Positions 9,401 through 21,400 of a stretch of DNA of 64,000 bases are shown here, in pieces. The position numbers were made by a program, and so were the translations under genes. The DNA lies in assembly GCA_030704615.1 (NCBI GenBank), contig CM060733.1:30628001-30692000 (forward strand). The letters run 5' to 3'. The stretch's first letter is position 1. Each line of letters begins with the position of its first letter. The DNA is from Takakia lepidozioides. Lineage: Eukaryota > Streptophyta > Takakiopsida > Takakiales > Takakiaceae. The notes below the pieces were generated by a model. That model did not search any database. It saw only the letters and a list, made by a program, of their open reading frames with translations, and was not told the origin of the DNA.

Positions 9401-12400
9401 GTGGTCAGAGGTACCAATATCAGTTCTGTCGATCAACACATTGGCACACTGGGGAAACAAATTTTTGTCCATTATGATATAGTCCACAATGGAACGTTCC
9501 CCAGTTTGGGATTTCTCACGAGTCCACTGCACTTGGTCACCTCTTGTCCTGTTATTCAAGGTCAAAAGCTGAAGCTCTTCCAGACAGTTAATTAACCGTC
9601 TGCCATTAGAATTCAGCTCGTCCTCGCCAAAAGGCCCAATGATATCGTCCTGATGGAGCCCTTTGCCCACCCGGGCATTGAAGTCACCCAATAGCACTAC
9701 CTGACCTTTGGCAAGGAACGAAGCACAGTCCAGCTTTACATCTTCGAAGGCTTTGTCTGCGTCAGCACTAAGGGTCCCCTCTGTGGGCATGTAAACACAA
9801 CCCACAAAGAGGTCCTTCGTACTCATGCCGCCCTTCAGATTCAGTTTTAGCCAGATACTATGCTCGTACCTCAAACCCTTGTTGATAATTTCACAATTAT
9901 CAAACAAGAAATCACGGACAAAGAATCCAACCCCTTTTTGACCCCGTTTGGCAGAGGCTGCCTTGAGAGTACACATCCTACCTGCCCATTTATAACCATT
10001 GACATCTCCAACCAGTTTATCCGATGTTTCCCATGTTTCTTGCCCAGCACAGATATAAATATCATTAGTCCGAAGGACTTGTCCCACTTCGAGTTGTTTC
10101 CTTTGGTTAGTAAGCCCTGAGAAGTTGAAAGTGGCCAGCCGCAAGCCAGCCCTTTGCATGTGAATTGTTTGTCGTCTAGGTAGCTTTTGATTGCTCCTGG
10201 ACGGCGAACCGTTCTGCAAAGGGGGAACAGTTACCCCATGTGTAGATTTTGCTCGTCTTGTGTAGACTTTGAGAATTGGTAAGCCATTCAGGGTACCAAA
10301 TCCTTCGGTTACACGACGCACAGGCTCCGCACACTTAGGGGCATATTGTCCATCAGACTGCTTGGGGAAAATTACCCCGTGTATAGATTTTGCTCGTCTT
10401 GTGTAGACTTTAAGGATTGGTAAACCATTTAGAGTACCAAATCCTTCAGTTACACGACGTTCAGGCTCTGCACACTTAGGGACAGATTGTCCATCTGACG
10501 GCTTGGGGACAATTACCCCGTGTATAGAATTTGTTCGCCTTGTGTAAACCTTGAGGATTGGTAAACCATTCAGAGTACCAAATCCTTCAGATTCAGGACG
10601 TTCAGGTTCTGTACACTTAGGGGCATCTTGTCCTTCTGGCTGTTTGGATTCAACCTCATCCAGAGCATCAAACCGATTAGAAACTCTCAAGTTGAAGTCC
10701 TTGCCCTTGGTTGTCTTCCTAGAGCGCCCCATTGAATCACCAATGTCTAAGACCGCTCTCCAGCCAGTCAAGGGACGAACTTCTTTGAGATTGAATTGAT
10801 GTGGGACTCTATTAGAAGCACTTTTGGACATTGCAACCTTCAACGTACCCCTGTTATCAAGTCTGGAGATGGACACATCGTCCATCCTGGGATTCACCCC
10901 AAAAACTACACATGAAGCCCTAGATTTGGCATAAGTAACCAATTCCCAGGAATCACCCTGGGGAGTGTTGATGTTGATAGGAGCTAAAATATTGATTGAT
11001 CTCGCAGGCTATAAGTTTAAGCACAGGAACCAACCCGAGCCCAAGTGCCGAGTATGCTATACAGAGCATACGACTGCCCAAATTGGGCGGAGGGGCTGCC
11101 CCCAAGCGGTAGGGGTCCGCTTGTTACCATTCAGAGATCACACTCCAGGGAGTTGCAGGGAATGGCCCGTGTAGGCATATTCTAAAGAGGGAAAGGCCCC
11201 AAGCTTTCCAACTAAATCCAATGCACTACCTTACCTGGAGCAAAGCGCTTCAGGTCGAAACAAACAAGGACACGAGGTCACAAGGCCGGCATTTAGTCAC
11301 AGAGACATTAATGTACTCCCGTATCAAGACCACCCAATCGAAATAGGCTTCCTAGAGGACAGAGAGAAACAATAGGAGAAACAGAGAGAAGAATTAACTA
11401 CATCCTTGGGATGCGCAATACAACAGAGAAACCAGGGTTTGGGAGAGGACTCACTTTGCTCGAAGGGAGCGTGTTGCATCCTCCAAGGCATCTTTCTTGT
11501 CACTTATGATATCCAGCAATTCCTCTTCACTTTCAATCTGTTGAGTGTTGCTCTTGATTTGGTCAAGAGCACTGTTCAGCGTCATGAGCCACTCATCCAT
11601 ATTGGCCTGTACACATCAAACCAGGTATTGACTACTAGCCACTTGATGATTTCCATCATACAACAATGATCTGGATGTGAAGTACACTGGACCATGCATC
11701 AAAGAAGAATCCACAGGGGTGTATACCCTTTCTCTCTAGAATCTACACAAGGACTCTGACCTGATGTTCTGGGACAGGGAAGCAGGAGGCCAGGAACAAT
11801 GGAGGACACTTGTCATCACGCAACAAATTGCCATGCAAAATATTTGGCAGTTGCTGATTGACCAAAAATAGTTTCCTGGATGTACTGATGCAACGTCTAC
11901 AATGCACTGGGGAAGCTATGTGAACCAAATTCTAGTATGATTAATCGGGGAATTACTTATGCATAAGTCCAAACATCTCTGGTTTGACTTCATTTGTATC
12001 GAGTCCTGTACCTGCAGGGGGCAAGCCTCAGAAATGAAGGCTTCGACATAACCCTTGTCATTGAGCGCCATTCGTGTGAAGGCTGCACGTGCCTCTCGCT
12101 GGTAGCGCTCTATAGGAGATAAAGGCTCAAGCAGCCTTTGCCTGACATAATGCAGATGACGCTGCAATTGCCGAACAATAAATCCTGCGATGGTTACACC
12201 CTCCTCCAAACTTATGCGATCTGACAATATGATCGATGGAGATATTTCTTCTGGTACATCCATAGCTTGGCTTCCTGCTTCTACAGGTTGAACGTAAGTG
12301 TCAGCAACAACTTAGAAAGAAAGGTCATCATCATGTATCATATCATAGTCTTTGCTTTCACCCCCAATTTGTTGCTGGTTGGTGTGGGGGCTAGCTTATG

Positions 12401-15400
12401 GCAGACACTGATTTATCTCCAGGTTATTCATGCACTCATTTTGTTACGATCACAAGTCAGTTATCAGAAGTGATCATATTGCTACCCTTAATACATCATG
12501 ACAATATGCTACAATGTCACTTTACCCTGTCCTAAGTATTAGTGAGGTTCATTACCTGCAGTTCTCTCAGTCAACCTTGTTGGCCAGAGTTCCTCGGAGG
12601 TTACTCCTGTGTCGGTAGAAAGCTGGAGTAAACTTTCATCGTCACCATCCAGATGATTCTCAATGTCGTTTGTGTTCTCAAGGTTGCCCTCCTCCCTCTC
12701 ATGACCTGTCTTGTCTCCTGATCCGTCCTGCTCACACTGTCCATTGCCAAGCTCAGCAGTATCCAGGTTGAATCTGGACAAACCATTGTCTTCCTTGATC
12801 TCCACTGTTGCAATGAGTAAGTTGTTGCATGTCGCAAATTTCCAGATATGGTCGGGTACTCGTCCAGTGCTCTTTAACAGTATCAAGGGGTCTCCAATCA
12901 CAACCATGGCTCCAGCAAGTGTAGACACAAATTGCCCAATTTTCATTAGCGGTGCTTTCCTGTAATTGAAGGGCTTTTGCATCTCCTTCAGGAAAGTAAT
13001 AGGAAGCCCAGTAAGGATGGGGGATTTTTCCTCAAAGATCATGGTGAAGTTTCTGATTATTTTCGCCTGAATGGTTCCATCCCTGATATTGATGCATATA
13101 GTCATCAGAAGAACCAGCAAGCGAAGGACAGCCATAGGCAGAAATGTGGCATGGTCAAGTTTTGCATGCTGCAGCCAGGTCTCAAATTGGGTGACATGAA
13201 AAAGAAGGTCAAGTATCACATCAACAATACATTTCAAGGTATCTGCAGAAGTTAGACAAACCCAAGTTTATCAGAATGGTGTTTCAAGCTATGTCAAGTC
13301 TACCACTGGTACCTGAGTATCCCACTTGCCATGAGCAGACTCACAGTGCATCTGCGATGATAAAAAACCAGTGTCGGAACAAACACTTTTAGCTAGATCT
13401 CACATAGATGTGAGACTCATTTCATGATGGGACCACAACTGACATTTTGCATCAGGTCAGGGATGAAGACAGAAACACTAGCAAGAGAGAAAAGAAGTTG
13501 GAGGGTTATGAATGTGGTCCAGCAATGCCACCCCACTAAAGCACAGTTCAGAGAAAGACAGTACCTGTAAGTTTACCACAGTCTCTCGTGCATCTGGAAT
13601 TGAGTAACATGGTATAGTAGGGCTCTTGGTGTCTGCCACCCATATGAATCAGAGCCAGATTCTTTGGCAGAACGATGCTCCTCAGATGTGAGGAGCATGT
13701 GCATGTTCTCACTACCACTCTCTCCAACAAGGCCAGGAAAACGAAAGGAGTTATGTACCCCTGTGCCCACCACTGGAGATCGTAGAAGACTGACTTCAAT
13801 GAGATAGTAAAGTTTTGCGCATTCCAACTCCAGAAAAAACATCGACATATGTCCCGTGACACTGCTGTGGAGAGGGTAACACTGTGCTCCCCACAAGAAA
13901 TGCTCCAAAGCTTGAGCATGCATTGGTTTGGCATCTTCTGTAGTGCCCGACCGACAGCCTGGGAACACCTCCCTGAAACCCACTCCTTGCTTAGAAAGGG
14001 GTTCAAAGTAATCAGTTTACCGATTTCGTCGTATGTCATATTCTTGACTGCTGGATCCCCAGCCCCTTTGGTTTTAGTCTGACTAAAATGAACAGCAAGT
14101 GACTCCAAGACAGCCAATGATTTCGCATCCTCTCGTGCAATCAAAACATTTTGCATGCTTTCCAGTTGGTTGGGGATCGCCAGTGTCATATACAGATGCA
14201 TCAAACACAGTTGTTGTCTTTGGCATAGCAGTACTTGTGCTTCTTTTTCCCACGTCCTGCTATCCAGCAATGCTTGTACAACTCTGTATGAATCCACCAT
14301 AAGCTTCAAACGTGCACCTGTTGTAGGCTGGAAATGTCTATCAAGAGTTGAAAATGCAGTCAATTTGTTGTCTGAATTCAAATCTTCCTCGGCCCCTGCG
14401 AATACCTCCGAAACTTTCAACCCAGTGTGCAGTAACTGTCCAACCCAAAACTTCACAGCCAATGATGCAAATGTCATGGTGCCTATTTGACCCCGCTTAT
14501 TTTGCTTGGGAAGAGGCATTACACTGGTATTCTCCAACCAAGCAAAATTCATATCTTCCACTATTAAAGATTGTGGTTGAGAGTGCTTTGCCACCCCTAG
14601 ATGCAGGAAGACAAATTCCAACAAATTTTCATCATCAGCTGTATCCCGCCCCTTCAGGAGTCTCTCAAGGGCCTGTATCAAAGATACCAAAAACTGGCAC
14701 CAGTGTTCCCACACTTCATGTAGTTGAAGATCCTCTGCCTTCTCATAGGCAGCATGTGTGATATTACACCCATTCTTGGGTGCCTGTACAAATTTTATCT
14801 GCGGCGGCTCTGTAGAAGGAGCTGTATACAGAGACTTAAACATGGCTAGGGCTGCATCTATGACAAGGTGGCATGAAATCACTTCAAGCCTAACATTTTT
14901 CTGGGCCTTAGATCTTCCCCAGTTCTCCTTGTATAGCTCAAATGTTCCAGAGTTTACCGATTGCAAAACCTTGATTTCATCTAGTAAGGCAGTGTCAACG
15001 CCATTCCCTTCATTTTCTGCCAGATCTCTAGCTTTCTCCAGCAGCTGGGTTGTCTCATTGGTAGGCCTGAGAGGCCAACCGTTGTTGCCATTCCCCCACA
15101 GCATCTCCAACCACACAACCTGAAGCATTTTCACAACTGCCTGCCCAAAACACCCAGCCTTTTGCAGCAATGCAGCTGAAAGGTTCATATCCCCCTTTGC
15201 CTCTGCCAATTCAGCAGCTTTTGTGAAGTTCCCCGCGGCCTCCTCTATCTCGAGAAGTTGGTCGAAGTAATCTCTCCTGAGGAGAAATGACCTTCTTGAA
15301 ACCAAACTAGGGAACAACAACACAAATCTCATCATCCCTTCCATGTTCTTCTGCTGATGATGATAATGTGCACATTTCTTGAGGAAGTCAGTCTTCACTG

Positions 15401-18400
15401 AGTCGAACTCCTCCCACCCCTTTGCTTCACAGATTGTCTTTCTGCATCCTCTGTGGGCTGACAGTCCATCCGCAGCTTTGGATGGCCCTGTAAACTCTTG
15501 AATACCTTTAATTGCTGTGCCTTTAATGGTTGTCTGACTGTTTCGCTCCAGCTCCCACTCATAGATAAAAGACAATCCAATAACCAGAAGTTTGCCCCGC
15601 CAGCAAGCATTTAGACATTTGTTGGGGCATATGTGGAAGTAGGCATTGGCTGCCTCCCCCCAGCATTTTGCCTCACTGAAGCAGTGTCCGGCATCTTCCA
15701 GTCTAGGAGGAGTACATATGTCTCGATAAACTTGTCCTGTCAGTCAAAACATAAAAACTTTAGTGAACATGGTCAGAATATGATGTCTAGGGCTTCAGAC
15801 AAACAAGAACATATTTGTACCAGACTTTGTGGCGGCTGAGGGCCTTACATCCTGCTCAATTAACAGACATCCTGCGTTGTAATAAGGAATCCCAAGGATG
15901 ACTTGCATGAAATTGAAACAACTTCAGGGTGGAAGTGCATCTGTTACAATAACTTACCAGCTTTCTTATGGTCTCCCAATTTGCTGTAGCATTTTGCTGC
16001 ACTTTCCCCTTTACAGAGAGAGACATATCTCTCGGCAGCATCCCGTAGAAGGCGGCCTGCTTCATGGGGGTTTATGCCTTGCAGCCTCTCTGCGGCCTGC
16101 TGAAGGCTTGCAGCTTTTGCCCATTGAGCCCTGGATGTATCCCCTGCTCGCTCAAAGCATAATTCTGCTGCGTCATAGTGATGCTCATTGAACATCTGTG
16201 CCATGCACACACTAAATATGTTATGTACTATCCTCACGGAGGTATGATCACAAGAAAACAGTTCTGGCTGACTGGCCACACTTAGTCAATGCTCTGGGGT
16301 GCATCCAGACCTAGAAAGCCTCGAAGACCAAGTCTATAATCCAGCCTGCAGGACCTCAGGGGCTTGATTCAAGTACCTTGATTCCTCGCCTTATCCAGTC
16401 CTCCACGGTACTCTTTCCCTGCAATTCTTCAGCAAGGGATGCATCCAACCGCTTCACCTGCACCAGGCCTGCAGCCTTCCAGTAGTCTAGCATGGGGCGA
16501 TGATGCTCAATGCTCTCGTCATAGATCCAAAGCCTCTGCCGTGCCCTTGTCAACACGACGTAGAGTTGTTTCAACTCTGAGCACAAGAGATTGTGCCGAT
16601 TTGGATCAAAATGTGGGAAATTCACCTGGCTCTTCTCCTGTTCTGATAGGGGGATGTGCTCAACCATGAAAGAATAAACCACTCTCCATTTATTTTCCAA
16701 TGGAGAATCAGCAAAAAAGTTGTATAGTAGGACATCCTGCAGCCATGCTCCACAGTTAGGTGAGCCTATCCCCTCTTTGCTGAAGTTGCACTGGATTTCT
16801 AACAGTTCCGATAGCTAGCGTTCATTGTGACTATACTTTGTCAGGCAAGTTCGGACCCCACTTACCACTGTCATGCAGAAAACAGATAGAGGTCTTGTTT
16901 AAAATTTTCATACCTGAAACTCCAGCCCTTTGCATTCATGGACACTGAGGACAAGACCTCTCCGACCAAGCCGATCAACCATCCGGCGCTTGGTCTCAGT
17001 ATCACGGACCAGGATAACCTGCTCTGCTCCAAATTCACAGCCACCTCCCCCAGCCGTCCCTCCTCTATCGAAGAGGGTGGCAACCAAGTCATGATTTTCT
17101 TCTGTTTCCAGAAACACAGGGGTTTCCCCATGAAGCAAGCTGCTTTCAGGATCCAGTTTATCTACAGAGTTTGGGAAAAAGTGGTGCAGTAACTGAACCG
17201 TGCTGTCTGCAATTCTGACAATCCCCATATGTGTCCTGAAGTTCATGCTCAAATGGTGGAGGTCTGGCACCTTGGAGGCTCTTCGACTATATTTGCTGCA
17301 CTGTTGCCCTCTCAGCCCTCCAACAGCCCTACCTGTATTGTTGCCAATCTCATTGTGTTCTGTTGTTGGAGAGATAGAGGGACACAAGTGGGGAAGTTCA
17401 ATTTCCGTCTCTTCCCTTCCGAGAAACTCTGTATAAAACAATCGCCGGATATCTTGAAACCGAAACCCAACACCTCTGGCAATTGTTTGTGCAGTATCAC
17501 CAGCAAACACAAAGCCCTCCTCCAGATTGTCGCAGACAAATTTATAGAGTGCAATCTGGGCCTGCGTGAAATCTTGCACCTCATCAACATATACAAAGTG
17601 CAACTTTTGGCCTAAATACCCTCCATTCCGCAACTGCCAAGAGAGGTGAGATACAAAATCAGCCATATCATAATCCCTAGTTTCTCTTTTTTTCTTCTCA
17701 TACTGCAGGAACACCGAGTAAATGTCCTCTCGCTGCTGTTCATCAAAAATTGAGACCCGCCTTTCAGACATAGCAAGGTAGTCCTTCTTGCTTAGTTGGC
17801 CTGTTGGGTTCCGAAGGGCCTCCAGGCTGCCCTTGATGTAGGACATTATTTCAGTATATACGAGAGAGGCATCCAGCTTTTTGGTCACTCTGGTGTTGAG
17901 ATGCGGCCAATAGAAAGACACAAATCTCTCGTAGTCCACTTCTGTTCGTCTCAGCCGCTGGTCTTTTCTCTGCAGCCCTCCCCTGGTGGTGTCAAGGCCA
18001 CCCTCCAAGGTGATCTCACAGACATCCTCCCCCTCACTGGAGTATCCATTATCTTCCAGAGGATCTATGTTGTCATCTTGGTCTTCCTCAATGCTTTCCC
18101 CATCAGTCAAATTTGCTTCAATATCTGCAGCAGAAGATTCTTCTTCCAGACTAACAATCTTATTATCTGCACATGGACTGGAAGACAAGAAAGGGTTTTC
18201 AATGCTGCCATCGAGCATAGTCAAAAACTTTCGGAAAGTTATGACTAAAGGATATGCATCATTGGGAACATTGGAAAAGTTATTTGGGATCGATCCCATG
18301 AGCTTGGCTTCTTGCTCCTCATCCAGCATCATTTCTTCATAGACCTCATCACTCCCCGGATCTATCCCTCCATCAGCTTCCCGCATTGACCTGCAGGAGA

Positions 18401-21400
18401 TTGCATCATGGCAAAGCACAACATGATCAGATTTAGTAAGAACTGCCTTGAGGCATAGTCCATCAAAACACACAGATGACACACCCAACAAAATGAAATG
18501 GTACGTTATACCGTCTGTGGGAAGCTCAAAGAGCTCATGGAACAAAAAGGGGGCTTGCAAATCCAGAGTCTTCAGTCTCCAAGAACATGATCTTACAGGT
18601 GCTTGCTTTTATATTGCATGACTCTGGCGATCCCAGCAGAAAAGCATCAACAGTTTAGGCAAGCCAACTATCTTGTGAACTTTCTGTGGAGAGGAGCAAG
18701 AGGGGTCCAAGTGCGAGCACCTCGTACCTACGGGTCTTGCCAATATGGTGCTTGACGGCTGCACACAGCTTGGGGCTGAGTGTAACGAGAGCTTGTCTCA
18801 GGACTGCTGTGTCTTTAGAAATTTTCAGACGTCCACAAGCATCGTTTTCAGCTTGCTGGCATACAGACAACATACCGTTTGTTGCAATCCAAAATTTCTG
18901 TTCTCGCTGTAGTAGCTTTGTTGTGATAACAGTTGTTTTTCCAGTTCCAGATCTACCGATGATGAATGAGCTCATCGGATACTGAATAATTGCCGCCTCT
19001 TGTTCATTGACCTCAAAGGGTAACTCCACCTTTGAGCCATCTGAGACTGTCAGCAACTGCCGGGCTATGCCAGAGGAGAGGGAATAGAACTTCATCAACA
19101 GAACACTCTCATCCACTACAGAATTTTCAAGAGGTGGGTTATCTAGTCCATTAGGTGAGCCCCGTGGAGCTCCTCTCTCTCTAGGTTCGCGTCGCTCCAA
19201 AGCCTTGTACCAGGTGAAGTAGGGGTCCCACTCCCATTTAGTGGGGATAACCAATTTTCGAGTCCTGCTCCACAACATTACCCATGTTCAAAACATTCCC
19301 GGTTTCCTAAGGAGGAAAACAAATGAAGTGAAAAAAAAATGAAATGATACTTTTTAACATCGGCCGAAAGATCAAAGAGCTTGACAAGAAAGCATGAAAT
19401 GAAATGAAATGAAATGGTGCTTTATAACGTCCGCGGAAAGCTCGTAGGGCTTATGGGACAAAATGGAAGAGAAACAAGAGAAATAAATGGGACTTTATAA
19501 TGTCCACAGAAAGCTCAGGGAGCTTATGGGGTAAAAAGAAACAAGAAACAAGAAAGAGAACAATAGACAAAGAGTGAAGCCAGAAGCAGAGCCCAAAAGC
19601 AACTACTGCTCAAGCTTCGTGCAGATGGCATTTCTGATCCTCATAATGGAAGACTTCTTTTAGAGACTGTGTTATCTCCCACACATCTCATAGTAAAGAG
19701 GGTAGTAAAAGAAGTGTACAATGGTTGGGCCCCGTGCAGGCTGGGCACAGGCGGTCTTCTCACTGCAGGTTTTCCCACCTACCAGTCTCTATCCGTAAAT
19801 TGTGGGAGCCCACCCTGACCCGCCCCAATGCCTCAGAAGAGAGGGAGATAAAGGTGCACATAGGTAACTAGGCCGCAAGATTCTATCATCATGGAGAGAA
19901 AGGCCCTCCACAAGCAGCCCAAAAACAAATAGTGTTCAAGGGGTTGTCTAAGAGTGGATGCGTCATGCAGATATGCTGATCGCTTTCGATTTCCCTGTTG
20001 TTTCCAGTTAAAGAATGAAACTCTATAACTTCCATCGGAGAAATGATAGCAAGGGGTCGCATAATGCCTTGGTTGTTGTATTCAAGCTTTACCTGTCAAT
20101 ATACTTCTTTGTGCAGCGCTCGATGTAAGTCTGGGTGTATGTCAGATACCCAGCTTCGAGTCGCCTCACAAGCCCAGCAAGATGAGATATATCGACTGCA
20201 TCCCACACCTTGATCACTTGGACAACTGTCGGCCCCTTTTCAACATCAACCGTCCATACCAACAGAAGCCCTGCTACTGGTTGAACCTGTATCAGCTTGG
20301 CAAAAGCTTCAGTGGCAAGGTCTGTGGATGTGGGATATGGTGATCGCTTACCCTTGGCCAAATTGAGCATTGTGTTCAGAAGGAGCTGACGACCTTGAGT
20401 GGACCTCATTTGTGTTATTGTTACCTTCATCTCCTTAGCAAACAGTACCTGTGGGAGAAAATGAAGTTCAAACTATTGATGCAAGCTCCAGCAATGGGGT
20501 CTTCACACAGAAATCATCTGGTGTGTAACCAATTGAGAGTTCATAAATGAACAGCAGAGGTGAATCCAAACTATAGCCGAGCAACGGTAAGTCATCTCAG
20601 ACGACAGCACTAAGCTACAGTCATCTTTACTCACCTTCCACAAAGTCCCATTGAAAAGTATTGACTTTGGGTCAAGCAACTCTGCAAGCTGATTGAGCTC
20701 TTGCTTCACCCTCCTAATGACTTTTGTCATGCCCTCATCAAGTCCTGCAGAGACAAAGCACTTTCTCTGCCTCACATTCTCCAGCAACCTCTTCCAGACT
20801 GGGTCTTTCAATCCCAACGTGCTTGAATTGCCCACAATCCACATGCAATATCTGGAACAAACAACACAATGTTCTTATAAGCTTACAACTCTATTAACTT
20901 TTCAACTACAGAATGTTATATCCTCAGAACCATGGCAAGGTATAATTCTTCCCGGCTGATTGACAATCTGTACGGGATTGCTATGTGAGATTGAACTTTC
21001 TAACTCGTCACACCAACCACGTGAGTCTGGTCACCACACTATGATTGCTATTCTACAAACCTTGGGGGTATTCTTAGTCTAGGACTCAGTAGCTGCATCT
21101 ATTTGAATTGAAATGGAACTTTGAAGAAAGTTACACTGATACAAAAATCAGAAAGCCACGCGCATTCGGAGTCCAGTTTGGCAAGATAATCAGAGTGTCT
21201 TAGTTTTGGAGGACAAACTGGACGTTACCTAGCCCGTGTGATGGCAACATTGAGTCTCCGGTAGTCACTGAGAAACCCAATGATGCCTGATTTATTTGCA
21301 CGAACAGCTGAAAAGATGATGACATCTTTCTCTCTCCCCTGGAAACCATCAACTGACTTCACTTCAACATCCACACTGCCAGTGTGACCCTTGGTCTGTT

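Larger units (their letters stand above)
7290..11370 (-). mobile_element. Non-LTR retrotransposon (LINE), nearly full length
   Basis: The element carries a long endonuclease-RT ORF (7691-10942) plus an out-of-frame C-terminal piece (7350-7631). Its 3' region on the minus strand ends with a GAGCTC-containing tail; older tails of the same family follow at 7205-7285 and 7149-7200. A 17-bp identity, ACAATAGGAGAAACAGA, occurs at 7327-7343 and 11369-11385. It could be a target duplication, but tail copies elsewhere contain similar sequence, so the outer boundaries are uncertain by about 100 bp. Confidence 0.88.
6738..11454 (-). other. Last intron of the giant helicase gene, expanded by a LINE insertion
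   Basis: The donor after ...CGAGCAAA is GTGAGT and the acceptor is TTGCAG before GTGTGAAGTG; joining them restores an AAG codon and keeps frame into the Lys-rich tail. The other introns assembled for this gene range from about 140 bp to 1.0 kb, whereas this one is 4.7 kb because of a LINE in the same orientation as the gene. Paralogue remnants at about 29440 and 29210 match the two exons flanking this intron, without the LINE between them. Confidence 0.85.

Noticed and set aside
7665-9595. Plus-strand open frames of 60-119 codons across the LINE
   Set aside because: They are antisense to the endonuclease/RT coding region and have no motif; shadows of the LINE ORF.
7327-11385. 17-bp identity as a certain LINE target-site duplication
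   Set aside because: The same wording (GGGACA..ATRG.AGAAACA) is part of the LINE tail consensus seen elsewhere, so the match may be element sequence.
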